Below the pieces are notes generated by a model. The model had not been told where the DNA came from and ran no database searches. It saw nothing but the letters and a program-made list of their open reading frames with translations. From NCBI GenBank assembly GCA_951213105.1, contig OX578138.1:64145040-64209039 (forward strand): DNA of 64,000 nt, written 5' to 3'. The stretch is from Amaurobius ferox. Its lineage: Eukaryota; Arthropoda; Arachnida; Araneae; Amaurobiidae. Each line of letters starts with the position of its first letter. Positions within the stretch are counted from its first letter, which is position 1. The translations under genes and the position numbers were made by a program. Below are positions 60,335-63,729 of the stretch, one piece after another.

Positions 60335-60862
60335 CATAACTATCAGGAACATTACTCTCCATTAAGGACAGCTGATTCCCCTAAAACTTTCAGTAACATG
60401 CTTGCAAATGATTTACAGTGCATTAGAAAATTAATGAGTATAAGAGACTTCAGATGAGATGCAGAATTTCTTTTAAATATATATGGTAAAAACTTTGAGA
60501 ACATTTTACATCATAGCATAGTTAGTGATGAAACCATTAATTAACACAATGTATGTAAAAATTTATGTAATGAAAACTTTCAGGAAATTCTTGAAAACAG
60601 AAGTGAAAACACTAGTTATGCCTTTACGTATGCAATAAGCCTTTATCCATAATACATAGATATATTTTGAAGACATAAGATAAAGTAAGTCTGAACTGTA
60701 ATAAGAGAAAATCATTTACCGTGGTAGTTGATCATATGACTCAGCAAGTGCACAGCAAGATCTTAAAGCAGGTGAAGGAGATTCTTTCAAGAGAACAACA
60801 CTCATTCGTTTCAACCACTCAAGCCAATCATCCCGCGATACTCTTCTAGCTGAAGCCCAAGC
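1572..60862 (-). CDS. mTOR: mTOR (target of rapamycin) kinase gene, 18 internal exons, partial at both ends
   Basis: mTOR is the Ser/Thr kinase of the PI3K-related family that forms TORC1 and TORC2 and couples nutrients and growth signals to translation and autophagy. Eighteen exons on the minus strand join, each with an AG acceptor and GT donor, into 2319 nt = 773 codons without a stop; the codon phase matches at all 17 junctions. The product aligns throughout with animal mTOR: end of the HEAT solenoid, the whole FAT domain, then the FRB start ([20 protein letters not shown]). Transcription order runs from 60862 down to 1572. Introns are 81 bp to 11.9 kb, mostly over 1 kb. The N-terminal HEAT repeats, the rest of FRB, the kinase core and FATC are outside the window. 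The linker within FAT is shorter than the human one. Alignment was made from memory of the family; identity as mTOR rather than another PIKK rests on the FRB motif. Confidence 0.97.
1755..4092. other. Intron Q-R, distal part
   Basis: AT-rich, without a gene. It contains a short tandem repeat (2889-3007) and a repeated phrase AGTGAATAGGGGGTGGAT / AGCGAATAGGGGGTGAAT near 3270 and 3353. The small ORFs here have no recognisable product. Confidence 0.5.
2889..3007. repeat. Short tandem repeat, about 30-bp unit, 4 copies
   Basis: Variants of GTTATATTTGGCTATCATTG followed by AGACTT repeat four times. Confidence 0.7.
4093..4821 (+). mobile_element. Non-autonomous Helitron-like element, 729 bp
   Basis: It begins A|TCAATAATAATAAAAGATG, followed by a TGTCTG-rich stretch and GAAATTTGGTACAAAGGTAC. 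It ends with a weak hairpin (CCAGAGCAATGTTGGG) a few bases before GGCTAG|T, which fits CTRR|T. The start region resembles those at 17116, 20515 and 28891, which have the same layout. No Rep/helicase coding is seen. The call rests on the termini only. Confidence 0.55.
5221..5340 (-). pseudogene. Decayed duplicate of the mTOR FRB exon
   Basis: This is a second copy of the 5' part of exon R, inside the intron before it. After an intact acceptor (TTTTTTGCAG at 5341 and up) it reads [20 protein letters not shown], against [20 protein letters not shown] in the real exon. It goes on with recognisable [10 protein letters not shown] (real copy: [14 protein letters not shown] with codons lost) and reaches a TAA at 5218-5220. 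The 3' end of the intron is duplicated too (TTGATTGAATTT before each acceptor). The first 12 codons differ by two bases. No usable donor with conserved sequence was seen. It is probably a dead remnant of a tandem exon duplication; inclusion in mRNA would truncate the protein. Confidence 0.85.
5400..5585. repeat. Tandem repeat, 75-80-bp unit, 3 copies
   Basis: ATGTCGCGCCCTAGTGGGTC at 5400, ATGTCGCACCCTACATGAAC at 5479 and ATGTTGCACCCTAGTGGGTC at 5552, each followed by GAACATAAAAGATAC-like sequence and a TAGCATAA tail. Confidence 0.75.
5600..6491. other. Intron sequence without recognised features
   Basis: AT-rich. Open frames near 6264-6638 run into the hAT terminus and are not genes. Confidence 0.5.
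6492..6499. repeat. Left target-site duplication of the hAT element
   Basis: GGTGTCAG, identical to 10172-10179. Confidence 0.95.
6912..6945 (+). promoter_or_regulatory. Probable hAT promoter: CRE plus TATA box
   Basis: A palindromic cAMP-response-type element TGACGTCA (6912-6919) is followed about 20 bp later by TATATAAA (6938-6945), some 350 bp before the ATG at 7298. The surrounding region is GC-richer than the host intron. Function is inferred from motifs only. Confidence 0.55.
7298..9810 (+). pseudogene. hAT transposase (TTF-type zinc finger, DUF4371, hAT dimerisation), inactivated
   Basis: It would encode about 837 residues. It starts [20 protein letters not shown]. The order is then: a TTF-type zinc finger ([20 protein letters not shown], about residues 145-190); the RNase-H-like core with catalytic Asp in VLCDETTDI and Asp in [10 protein letters not shown], plus the CASHCLNLA motif; and a C-terminal dimerisation region with the third acidic residue in [16 protein letters not shown]. 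Three lesions: a one-base excess in the 12-A run at 7348-7359, which brings in TAA at 7361; an in-frame TAA at 9159-9161; and a one-base gain near 9597-9604. The intact middle is open from 7362 to 9158, and the last frame from about 9604 to the TGA at 9808-9810. Confidence 0.92.
10172..10179. repeat. Right target-site duplication of the hAT element
   Basis: GGTGTCAG, identical to 6492-6499. Confidence 0.95.
10180..10885. other. Intron sequence without recognised features
   Basis: Small ORFs on both strands at 10370-10897 overlap one another and have no recognisable product. Confidence 0.5.
10902..11287 (-). mobile_element. Full-length composite SINE: 5S rRNA head, tRNA-like middle, body, (CAA)n tail
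   Basis: On the minus strand it starts at 11287 with a complete 5S rRNA-like sequence (11170-11287). A tRNA-like segment follows (TAGCCCGGTGGTTTGCGTGC), then the body shared with the other SINEs here (CACATTAAACATGTGGGTTC, CCTTCCGAGAGGTTGGTGGT, CCTCCCCCACTGGGTTCTGG). It ends GGGTCTCAACAACAAC. It is flanked by a 16-bp target duplication, TCATTTTCGTAGCATG (10886-10901) and TCATTCTCGTAGCATG (11288-11303), one mismatch, showing LINE-mediated insertion. Small ORFs in it are not genes. Known 5S-derived SINEs are called SINE3; I cannot say whether this family has been catalogued. Confidence 0.9.
11170..11287 (-). rRNA. 5S rRNA-derived head of a SINE (not a host 5S gene)
   Basis: 118 nt beginning GCCAACGGCCCTACCAAGCT and ending GTGGTGTTGGC. 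The internal promoter blocks are visible: the A-box region AGTCAAGCAGCATCGGGC and the C-box region GGTGGGTGACCACCTGGGAA. It is fused without a gap to SINE sequence and lies between target duplications, so it is part of a retroposon. It could still be bound by TFIIIA and transcribed by RNA polymerase III. Confidence 0.85.
11304..13609. other. Intron Q-R, proximal part
   Basis: AT-rich, with an A/T-rich simple stretch near 13138-13200. No gene or clear element seen. Confidence 0.5.
13610..13831 (-). CDS. mTOR: mTOR exon Q: end of FAT domain
   Basis: 74 codons, the longest exon here. It starts [20 protein letters not shown], runs through [20 protein letters not shown] and ends [11 protein letters not shown]. 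It matches [20 protein letters not shown] and [15 protein letters not shown]. The acceptor is CCATAG and the donor GTAAAT. Confidence 0.97.
13832..15177. other. Intron P-Q
   Basis: 1346 bp. A-run and G-run near 14146-14180. No gene or element recognised. Confidence 0.6.
15178..15274 (-). CDS. mTOR: mTOR exon P: FAT domain
   Basis: 1 nt plus 32 codons: [20 protein letters not shown], then [12 protein letters not shown]. It matches [20 protein letters not shown] and IDTWLQ. The acceptor is ACTCAG and the donor GTTAGC. Confidence 0.96.
15358..15455 (-). CDS. mTOR: mTOR exon O: FAT domain
   Basis: 32 codons plus [22 protein letters not shown], then [12 protein letters not shown]. It matches [20 protein letters not shown]. 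The donor is GTTTAG. An 83-bp intron separates it from exon P. Confidence 0.96.
15456..16728. other. Intron N-O
   Basis: 1273 bp, AT-rich. A short inverted pair TTTTCCACACCTGTAC / GTACAGGTGTGGAAAA lies near 16567-16607, around ATGAG. Nothing else recognised. Confidence 0.5.
16729..16896 (-). CDS. mTOR: mTOR exon N: FAT domain and short variable linker
   Basis: 56 codons. It begins [20 protein letters not shown], the counterpart of AWHAWAVMNFEAVLHYKHQN, followed by a linker rich in Asn, Pro and Gly. From the end of the helix to [10 protein letters not shown] there are about 40 residues here. The human Ser/Thr/Ala-rich linker is roughly twice as long. The acceptor is TTATAG and the donor GTAAGT. 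Confidence 0.94.
17116..19440 (+). mobile_element. Helitron-like element, 2.3 kb, carrying a SINE-unit array
   Basis: It starts A|TCTTAAATAATAAAAGGCAATGTCTG, then a (GT)n run (17138-17162) and GCTACGAAATTTGGCAATC, the same layout as the elements at 4093 and 28891. It ends GGCTAG|T at 19440, just after a short inverted pair around 19421-19436 (GGTCGCC / GGCGGC). Between lie an AT-rich part, a GC-richer part with TGACGTCA (17737-17744), short TGGATATTTTAAATG repeats (about 17800-17890) and the tRNA-like array. No Rep/helicase reading frame. The boundaries are inferred from terminal motifs. Confidence 0.5.
17941..19368 (+). repeat. Tandem array of tRNA-derived SINE units, seven B boxes
   Basis: Head-to-tail units carry an A-box-like TAGCCCAGTGG, GTTAGCGCG, a B box GGGTTCGATTCC, then GCCGCCGTGTTTACGCGGAG, CACGTTAAACATGTGGGTCC and CCTTCCGAGAGGTTGGTGGT. 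B boxes start at about 17980, 18226, 18439, 18616, 18820, 19056 and 19161, so the spacing is 105-246 bp. Most units end GGTCTAAATTGGGTGAATAA and run into the next head through AGTTATGGAGATTGTCGCG. Only the last keeps more of the SINE 3' body. Several overlapping ORFs on both strands ([16 protein letters not shown] type) are by-products of the repeat. No unit carries a 5S head. Confidence 0.85.
19441..20514. other. Intron M-N, AT-rich part
   Basis: No gene or element recognised. Confidence 0.5.
20515..22539 (+). mobile_element. Possible Helitron-like element, about 2 kb
   Basis: The start TCATAGTAATAAAAGAAAATG with GTCTGTCTGCC, then ACATGAAATTTGGTACAGATG, matches the 4093 element. So does CACATTATTGATAA further in. 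A candidate 3' end is the hairpin CCAGGACAATGCTGGG followed by TTTTTTAG|T at 22539, with TTAG in place of CTAG. The middle is AT-rich and unrecognised, so these could be two separate fragments. Confidence 0.35.
22540..23444. other. Intron M-N, AT-rich part
   Basis: A minus-strand ORF at 22706-23095 has no recognisable domain and AT-driven composition. I do not call it a gene. Confidence 0.45.
23460..23738 (-). mobile_element. 5'-truncated composite 5S/tRNA SINE
   Basis: Same family as 10902-11287. The tail (CAACAA reversed) is at 23460, then body, tRNA-like part and only the last 30 bases of the 5S head (23709-23738, GACCACCTGGGAACACTGCG). It is flanked by a perfect 15-bp target duplication TCTTTTCCCTGGTTG (23445-23459, 23739-23753). 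Truncation at the 5' end is typical of target-primed reverse transcription. ORFs at 23518-23916 are by-products. Confidence 0.92.
23754..24383. other. Intron M-N, start
   Basis: AT-rich, nothing recognised. Confidence 0.5.
24384..24501 (-). CDS. mTOR: mTOR exon M: FAT domain
   Basis: 1 nt plus 39 codons: [20 protein letters not shown], then [19 protein letters not shown]. It matches CFLKLGEWQLNLQGINESTI and the HDRSWYKAWHAWA region. The acceptor is CATTAG and the donor GTATGT. Confidence 0.96.
24778..25170. repeat. Tandem repeat, about 140-bp unit, 3 copies
   Basis: Anchored by TTTGTTAATT at about 24792, 24929 and 25073. Each copy goes on to CAACCTGATTTTC, TGGTAAAATATAAAACTTCT and AATGCATTATAATTAAATGA with divergence. 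Intron L-M. Confidence 0.8.
25171..27280. other. Intron L-M, remainder
   Basis: AT-rich with homopolymer runs (C run 26274-26286, T run near 26420-26436). Short ORFs are not recognisable genes. Confidence 0.5.
27281..27393 (-). CDS. mTOR: mTOR exon L: FAT domain, diverged segment
   Basis: 37 codons plus AA. It encodes [20 protein letters not shown] and ends [10 protein letters not shown]. It is equivalent to the human DAFQHMQHFVQTMQQ to KLMARC region, which is variable among animals. The placement is confirmed by phase (AA + G = Lys) and by the following CYLKLG motif. The donor is GTAAGT. Confidence 0.9.
27796..27884. repeat. (TA)n microsatellite
   Basis: About 89 bp of uninterrupted TA in intron K-L. 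A second, shorter run lies at 28041-28066, and a (ATTC)n run near 28297-28320. Confidence 0.95.
28067..28890. other. Intron K-L, middle part
   Basis: AT-rich. ATGCCTACTGGCTTTACT is directly duplicated near 28490-28528. Nothing else recognised. Confidence 0.5.
28891..29477 (+). mobile_element. Non-autonomous Helitron-like element, 587 bp
   Basis: It starts A|TCTTACATAATAAAAAAAGATG with TGTGTGTG. It ends with the hairpin CCTGG-AGCAATG-CCAGG (29449-29465), 8 bases, then CTAA|T. This hairpin plus CTRR|T is the best formed of the Helitron-like set. It stops 39 bp from the splice donor of mTOR exon K. ORFs at 28960-29263 are not conserved. Confidence 0.6.
29517..29648 (-). CDS. mTOR: mTOR exon K: FAT domain
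   Basis: 44 codons: [20 protein letters not shown], then [20 protein letters not shown] and SNRK. It matches KTLVLLLGVDP and HPQVTYAYMKNMWKSARK. The acceptor is TTTTAG and the donor GTAATT. Confidence 0.95.
29649..30009. other. Intron J-K, start of distal part
   Basis: AT-rich. GC content rises from about 29950 into the 5S-like segment. Confidence 0.5.
30010..30113 (+). mobile_element. Diverged 5S rRNA-like head, probably an older SINE
   Basis: The plus strand holds GGGTGTGTAACCACCTGAGAACACC, close to the 5S C-box region, preceded by CTGTTAGTACTATAG and AAGCAGAATCGG and before that CTTGCTCAAAATACCAGT, in 5S order but with gaps. Sequence to about 30260 (CAGCCAAGTGACTTGAGCAC onward) may be its tRNA-like part and body. 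An overlapping minus-strand ORF (29937-30233) is then a by-product. Opposite orientation to the younger SINE beside it. Confidence 0.5.
30287..30456 (-). mobile_element. 5'-truncated SINE (body and tail only)
   Basis: Same body as the SINE at 10902-11287, ending in a (CAA)n tail on the minus strand. It is flanked by the 13-bp duplication CATGCTTTAATGT (30274-30286, 30457-30469), with T's shared at the tail junction. Truncated in the body before the tRNA-like part. Confidence 0.9.
30470..31977. other. Intron J-K, remainder
   Basis: AT-rich with long T runs (30600-30614, 31041-31065). The minus-strand ORF 31317-31508 has no recognisable domain. Confidence 0.5.
31978..32103 (-). CDS. mTOR: mTOR exon J: FAT domain
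   Basis: 42 codons: [20 protein letters not shown], then [22 protein letters not shown]. Almost identical to the vertebrate segment [20 protein letters not shown]. The acceptor is TTTCAG and the donor GTATAT. Confidence 0.97.
32262..32680. repeat. Direct duplication, about 209-bp unit, with (TA)n runs
   Basis: AAGAAAAGCTAATATACTTT at about 32267 and 32475 opens each copy. Each continues with TAATAAAAG, ATTTACTTT, TACAAAATATTTCTAATA and TCTTTGGTTTTA, then TA-rich runs (32434-32473). ORFs rich in Tyr/Ile here are microsatellite by-products. Confidence 0.8.
33725..35170. mobile_element. 1446-bp element with short inverted ends inserted in the Tc1 transposase
   Basis: The ends are CATACCTGCCAAC (33725-33737) and its reverse complement (35158-35170). 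The 6 bases GGAAAG are duplicated on both sides (33719-33724, 35171-35176) and removing one copy restores the Tc1 reading (E-R-D-R-Y). Inside are three 170-bp tandem repeats (34230-34740), and before the right end many ATGCGTAAA motifs. No transposase is encoded. A 6-bp duplication is uncommon for cut-and-paste elements (hAT 8, Tc1 2, PIF 3; Dada gives 6-7), so the superfamily is left open. Confidence 0.85.
34230..34740. repeat. Tandem repeat, about 170-bp unit, 3 copies
   Basis: GAAAATAAGCTAGTTTAGTC at about 34272, 34442 and 34611, each followed by a GGAGATGGATG-like phrase, AAAAGATACTA and GAATTGCGCAATCGCA-like sequence. Inside the 33725-35170 element. Confidence 0.9.
36817..39652 (+). mobile_element. 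Rearranged LTR retroelement inserted in the foldback element
   Basis: TGTTATGCCGAG begins at 36817 and again at 37778. The first copy ends after about 297 bp (37113). Then 664 bp of unique, G/T-rich sequence follows (37114-37777), ending in a purine-rich GGTGGTCGAGAGGAATTA directly before the second, complete LTR (37778-39652, ending TATAACA). The 4-bp target duplication ATAG flanks the whole (36813-36816, 39653-39656). It is best read as an LTR element with most of the 5' LTR and interior deleted, leaving the polypurine tract and 3' LTR. No coding sequence recognised. Confidence 0.75.
37778..39652 (+). repeat. 3' LTR, 1875 bp
   Basis: It starts TGTTATGCC and ends ATAACA, with the same layout as the solo LTRs at 45919 and 49497. 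It contains an 87-bp direct duplication (38724-38897), a perfect 10-bp-stem hairpin (39079-39100) and AATAAA-type signals near 39290. Several GC-richer ORFs at 38046-38768 overlap on both strands and have no recognisable product. Confidence 0.8.
39696..39803 (-). CDS. mTOR: mTOR exon I: FAT domain
   Basis: 36 codons: [20 protein letters not shown], then [16 protein letters not shown]. It matches [18 protein letters not shown] and WWERLQ. The donor is GTAATG. A transposon nest ends at 39670, only 25 bases into the following intron. Confidence 0.96.
39804..42182. other. Intron H-I
   Basis: AT-rich. It contains a diverged direct repeat of about 150 bp (around 41115-41240 and 41265-41395, with GCACTTTCACT and TTTTGGTCTCATTT) and a TATTTATT run near 41760. 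No gene seen. Confidence 0.5.
42183..42260 (-). CDS. mTOR: mTOR exon H: FAT domain
   Basis: 26 codons: [20 protein letters not shown] then YSRAYG, nearly identical to the human sequence. The donor was placed at GGT|GTAAGT rather than the overlapping G|GTGTAA, because exon I starts with a full GCT Ala codon and the family reads YGAM. Confidence 0.96.
42309..42372. repeat. (CA)n(TA)n microsatellite
   Basis: ACACAC run followed by a TATATA run, 48 bp from the acceptor of exon H. Confidence 0.95.
42373..44901. other. Intron G-H
   Basis: AT-rich, with a (TA)n run at 43966-44007 and T-runs near 42985-43027. No gene or element recognised. Confidence 0.5.
44902..45017 (-). CDS. mTOR: mTOR exon G: FAT domain
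   Basis: 2 nt plus 38 codons. It encodes [20 protein letters not shown] and [18 protein letters not shown], matching QWDSMEEYTCMIPRDTHDGA and FYRAVLALH. The acceptor is TTTTAG and the donor GTAATT. The 6.7-kb intron before it holds two solo LTRs. Confidence 0.96.
45018..45914. other. Intron F-G, distal part
   Basis: AT-rich, nothing recognised. Confidence 0.5.
45919..47570 (+). mobile_element. Solo LTR, diverged, 1652 bp
   Basis: It starts TGTTATGCTGGG and ends CATGACA, with the target duplication ATAC on both sides (45915-45918, 47571-47574). It follows the other two LTRs along most of its length (AATAGTTCAAAATTT, TTTCGGCGATTTAT, CGCCAAGTTTGG, the hairpin at 46947-46968). It is the most diverged copy, so the oldest. 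ORFs at 46314-46783 are by-products. Confidence 0.85.
47575..49289. other. Intron F-G, middle part
   Basis: AT-rich. A small inverted pair TACCCAG / CTGGGTA with TATAATTGTATG flanks lies around 48650-48775. The minus ORF 48476-48796 is not recognisable as a gene. Confidence 0.45.
49290..49360 (-). other. Exon-like 71-bp segment in the intron between exons F and G
   Basis: The segment is bounded by a pyrimidine-rich acceptor (CTTCCTTCAG) and a strong donor (GTAAGT). It is open in the frame that joins exon G ([17 protein letters not shown] then S-HWESMEE). It cannot follow exon F in frame, since 71 nt breaks the phase, and animal mTOR goes directly from AAAWGLG to the WESMEE segment. It is either a cryptic or poison exon, an alternative first-exon remnant, or chance. 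Confidence 0.3.
49497..51351 (+). mobile_element. Solo LTR, 1855 bp
   Basis: TGTTATGCCGAGATTTGACA to ...CCCTCATAACA, with inverted ends TGTTATG/CATAACA. It is flanked by a 4-bp target duplication CAAC (49493-49496, 51352-51355). Close to the LTR at 37778-39652. It contains the conserved hairpin (50820-50841) and AATAAA-type signals around 50970-51010. No internal region adjoins it, so recombination between LTRs is the likely origin. A 4-6-bp duplication fits Gypsy or BEL types. Confidence 0.85.
50820..50841 (+). other. Conserved hairpin in the LTR family
   Basis: ACGCTGGTCT-TC-AGACCAGAGT. Counterparts are at 39079-39100 (perfect 10-bp stem) and 46947-46968. It sits after GGCAGACCAA in each LTR. 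Confidence 0.7.
51352..51691. other. Intron F-G, start
   Basis: Contains a (TA)n run at 51457-51479; otherwise AT-rich without features. Confidence 0.6.
51692..51792 (-). CDS. mTOR: mTOR exon F: FAT domain
   Basis: 101 nt. It encodes [20 protein letters not shown], then [13 protein letters not shown]. The AAAAWGLG motif is the mTOR signature that follows the WGQL/CCEKW segment. It ends with one base (G) completed by exon G as Gly. The acceptor is TTTCAG and the donor GTAATT. Confidence 0.96.
51793..52644. other. Intron E-F
   Basis: 852 bp. G run at 52286-52300. Nothing else recognised. Confidence 0.6.
52645..52784 (-). CDS. mTOR: mTOR exon E: FAT domain
   Basis: 46 codons plus TG, the first two bases of a Trp codon. 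It encodes [20 protein letters not shown] and ends [15 protein letters not shown], matching WYEKLHEWEDAL and MRCLEALGEW. The acceptor is GTATAG and the donor GTAATT. Confidence 0.96.
52785..54855. other. Intron D-E
   Basis: 2071 bp of AT-rich sequence. Small ORFs at 53217-53589 are not recognisable genes. No element ends seen. Confidence 0.5.
54856..54934 (-). CDS. mTOR: mTOR exon D: FAT domain
   Basis: 79 nt. It encodes [20 protein letters not shown] and then KNHGADL. The human counterpart reads [20 protein letters not shown], so this is among the best conserved stretches. The acceptor is TTTTAG and the donor GTTTGT. Confidence 0.96.
55016..55149 (-). CDS. mTOR: mTOR exon C: FAT domain TPR-like helices
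   Basis: 44 codons plus 2 nt. It encodes [20 protein letters not shown] and continues [20 protein letters not shown], matching GPLPL and [12 protein letters not shown] of mTOR. The acceptor is CATTAG and the donor GTTTTA. Only 81 bp separate it from exon D. Confidence 0.96.
55150..55613. other. Intron B-C, part next to exon C
   Basis: AT-rich; GGTGGACAACACAGG-type short duplication at 55205-55225. Nothing else. Confidence 0.5.
55638..55921 (+). mobile_element. 5'-truncated LINE, 3' end only
   Basis: The plus-strand reading encodes a LINE C-terminus: [20 protein letters not shown], then [11 protein letters not shown], a Cys-Cys-His-Cys pattern usual after the RNase H/RT region of arthropod non-LTR elements. 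The 3' end is GGATTAGGAACAACAACAAC. Approximate target duplication ACAC-A(7-9)-TTT at 55622-55637 and 55922-55936. The (AAC)n tail resembles that of the SINE family. Confidence 0.7.
56499..57182. mobile_element. Foldback MITE, about 680 bp
   Basis: The left end GAGTGTCAAGGAAAAGTCATGG and the right end (reversed) GGGTGTCAAAGAAAGTCATGG are inverted copies. The arms also share CAGGTGTATAGGAAA / CAGGTGTATAGAAAA and ATGAGACAACTTTAG, over about 170-200 bp. The terminal GGGTGTC resembles the foldback element at 35938. Flanking TATA occurs on both sides (AGTATAC, AATATAC). Non-coding, intron B-C. Confidence 0.75.
57183..57986. other. Intron B-C, part next to exon B
   Basis: AT-rich, nothing recognised. 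Confidence 0.5.
57987..58149 (-). CDS. mTOR: mTOR exon B: entry to FAT domain
   Basis: 163 nt. It starts [20 protein letters not shown] and ends [14 protein letters not shown], collinear with the human CWSELNEDQQDEL and [10 protein letters not shown] motifs. The acceptor is TTTCAG and the donor GTAGGT. It ends on a codon boundary. Confidence 0.96.
58150..59440. other. Intron A-B, distal part
   Basis: AT-rich; (AAAT)n run near 59108-59132. Nothing else recognised. Confidence 0.5.
59441..60054. mobile_element. Foldback MITE, 614 bp
   Basis: Inverted arms of about 100 bp: GGAACCTCAACTTTTGTTCC, GGGTGGAAACGGTAGGTACT and AATATCTCTTGAATTGA on the left return reversed on the right (TCAATTCAAGAGATATTTT, AGTACCTACCGTTTCCACCC, GTTGAGGTTCC). 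Target duplication not clear. ORFs inside (59434-59871) are by-products. Intron A-B. Confidence 0.8.
60055..60719. other. Intron A-B, start
   Basis: Contains a (TA)n run at 60285-60330; otherwise AT-rich without features. Confidence 0.6.
60720..60862 (-). CDS. mTOR: mTOR exon A (first exon in window): pre-FAT helices
   Basis: 47 codons plus 2 nt. It encodes [20 protein letters not shown] and continues to SYDQLPR, matching the RRVSKDDWLEWLRR stretch of vertebrate mTOR just before FAT. The acceptor is ...TTCTAG at 60863-60864 and the donor GTAAAT starts at 60719. The final CG joins the first A of exon B to make an Arg codon. Confidence 0.95.
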
Positions 60863-61923
60863 CTAGAACAATGAGTTAAGAATTAACACAGACACGACAA
60901 TTTTGGTTGTATTCTTTTTATTAATAAATAAATAATTTATGCAAAATAAAAATGTCTATAAACAAAGAAACTAGCACTCAAGCTATGTGGGCCAAATTTT
61001 TAATTAATGAAGTATTATTCCTAATAAATAATTAATATAAGTATTATTACCTAATAACCTAAATACAATTCAAAGCATTGAAAATAAAGGTTACACTTTG
61101 TTTACATTTAATAATTTATGTGCCACCCAGCTTGTGTATGTGTTGTTTGGACTTCAATGCAAATTAAGGGTCTGAACATGATCTCATAGTAGTCAATTTT
61201 TATAATATGTAACAAAATATTGAACATATTTTTTAAAACAAAGTATAGTTTTTTCTATCATATGCAAACCTCTTCTTTTAGTGATTTCTTACTGCAATCC
61301 TGCACTCTGAGATCATTAGAATGATATATATGACCCAGTAGCAAATGTTGCATTAGAATTTGGTATGGTACCACTATACCAAATTCGCGACAAAAACCCT
61401 ACCCTAGTTACAAAATATAACACAAATAGCAGTATCATTATCAATTATCATCACTATTATCACCATTAAATCCCTTGAGTATTGTGGTGCAATTCATAAT
61501 GTGGGAGGTGGGATACAGGATGCATTTCCGCATGACCTGCTTTCTAGACCAGGGTGTGCCACTGATATGCACCTACTATATTACTTTGGTAAAAAAGTAC
61601 AGCACAGTATTTGAGCCTTCGTCTCTTAATTAAAGCACGGCAAGGTATGAATGGAGCTACCTTGCCATCAACTCCAAATATATTTGTGTTGTTGACATTG
61701 TTTCTCAGTGACTATTTGACAGATTTGCAAGAAATCTGGAACATTTATAAAATTCACGAAGTTAAAGGTCATAACTGAGCCCAATTTTTAAAATTTGATC
61801 TGTGAACTGATATAATTAATGTCAAAGGTCACTATGTTAAGTCTATGAAGAAAACTATTTCTAAAATTTACTGTGCAAACCATTTTTTCTGTTACCATAC
61901 TTTCCTCCATTATTGCCATTTAA
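60863..61923. other. Intron upstream of exon A (incomplete)
   Basis: I searched the minus strand for the preceding mTOR exon and found none up to 64000. AT-rich; nothing else recognised in this part. Confidence 0.5.
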
Positions 61924-61940
61924 TGTTTTAATATGTGAAA

Positions 61941-61993
61941 AACCCAGACCACACAACAGACCCGAAGGCTTACTGTATAGGTGTGTGGCCGGT
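61941..61993 (-). mobile_element. 53-bp retroposed fragment with 17-bp target duplication
   Basis: TGTTTTAATATGTGAAA occurs at 61924-61940 and 61994-62010, perfectly repeated. The sequence between ends, on the minus strand, GTGTGGTCTGGGTT, resembling the GGTCTGGGTCTCAAC end of the SINE family here. It is probably an extremely 5'-truncated LINE or SINE copy. Confidence 0.75.
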
Positions 61994-62711
61994 TGTTTTA
62001 ATATGTGAAATATACTTTGCAGTTAATTAAAAGGATTTTCTTTGCAGATTTACTTCAGAAGCAAATGGAGATTAACCATTGGTCAAATCTTTCAACATTC
62101 CTTTACTACCTCCATAGAAGTAGGAATAAAATTATGCCCATTATGCATACATTGGCTAATTATATAACTTAGCAGAGGTTTACAGTTTTTCCTACACCTT
62201 TTTGTTGTCAAGTTAGATTTGTCAGAAGCATAAATTACTCAAGTTATTATCCATTAATAATTACTTGAGACACAGAGTTAGAGTCCTTTTACTTCCATGG
62301 TTTGAGATATAACCATTGATGCATGGTGGTAAAGAGAAGAAATTCTCTAACTTTATGCATTGATGTTTATAAATAACATAATTAAAGCTAAATTCATTGC
62401 CATTCAGCAAACAATAACTATGTCTAGTTTTCCCGTCACACACCTAAGCAAAATATGTATAGAGATTTTTGTTTCCTTTCAATGTAATGTATTGTTACAA
62501 TGTTGATGATAAATGCATCGAGTTTTCGAAAAATGTTGCCAATTTACAAAAATGACACCAAATTTAAGAAAATTTAAAATCTCAGAAAATTAAGTTGAGT
62601 GCAATAACTGATTTAAAATTTTTTTCTCTTAATCCCAGTTGCCAAATATTAAGCAATCAATGAAATGTTATTCTGTAAAGAAACATTTTATAATTGATTT
62701 GAACCTAGTAT

Positions 62712-62990
62712 TTATAGCAGGAGGATTGCACACAGTAGTGCCATGTTCAATCATTGATGCCCTTAAAAGCTATCCCTCGTGTAAATGTGGAACATGGATA
62801 TGATAAATCTGTAAGTTCTAAATTCCATTCAAGAGGTGATGGGTTAAGGGAAGGATGGTATAATCCCTGTGGTTACCATACCCACTGAGTTCAGTTCTAA
62901 ATTGGATAGTTAAATGATGTAATGTGACCCTATAACGTCATAATGTGACCCCGGCAAAATGCTGCTCCTATGGTGCTAGGGGCAACATGG
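62712..62990 (+). mobile_element. Old, diverged SINE of the tRNA-like family
   Basis: GGAGGATTGCACACAGTAGT and GTTCAATCATTGATGCCC echo the head (TTGCACTCAGTAGGCCCGGG, B box). AAGAGGTGATGGGTTAAGGG, CCCTGTGG and TTCTAAATTGGATAG echo GAGAGGTTGGTGGTAGGGGA, CCCTGTGG and GTCTAAATTGGGTG. Ends not defined. Confidence 0.6.
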
Positions 62991-63729
62991 TTCATGGCAA
63001 TATAATTTATTTCTTGGCCACTTTATAAGTGAATGATTGAATTATCAACTGCCTGTGTGTCAAGTGACATATTGTGTACACTTGGCAGCTGTGCGCTTCA
63101 GTTTAAGAGTAAATTGATTCAGCATACTATATAGATGATTTTATTGAAGTACTCTATAATCAACCAATTCCCCACTTCCTTCGGATATAGTAAAAAATGC
63201 TTGAAATCAAGAATGTATAAAATGAAATACTGTTTTGACAAAATATCCTTTGATATCATTGGAAACAAGCAATATGTATGAATCAAAAACTTGTTTTGAT
63301 TCATACATATCGTTTTAGACATGTTTTACTGTATTGAAATGACAGATCAACAGTATGTATATATTTAAATATATATATACCCAACTCTGTTTTTACATGA
63401 TTTTGATTTAACACAAATTAAAAAAAAATTCATTCTCTTTTTACAAGAGTTGTTTCGATATAGCACTATCAACCCCAATTCTAAGAGAAAAAAAATTTGT
63501 ATTACACTTCTCACAATTTCACAATTGGTCGGAATTTTTCCTGATTGTGCTCCTTTAAATCTGTAATTTTTATTTGTGGGTAATTTCCTGAATTGGAGAA
63601 TTCTCCATTTTATCTGCATTTTGAATTTGGTGTTAAAAGTAAAAAGTACCTTTTTGATGTTAATAAAAATTAACATCAACTTTTGCTTTATTAATTATAA
63701 CCGAAATATTTTTTGGTAGCCCTTACACA
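62991..63729. other. Intron upstream of exon A, remainder
   Basis: AT-rich. A hairpin TTGATGTTAAT-AAAA-ATTAACATCAA lies at 63654-63679. The ORFs in this part have no recognisable domain. Confidence 0.5.
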
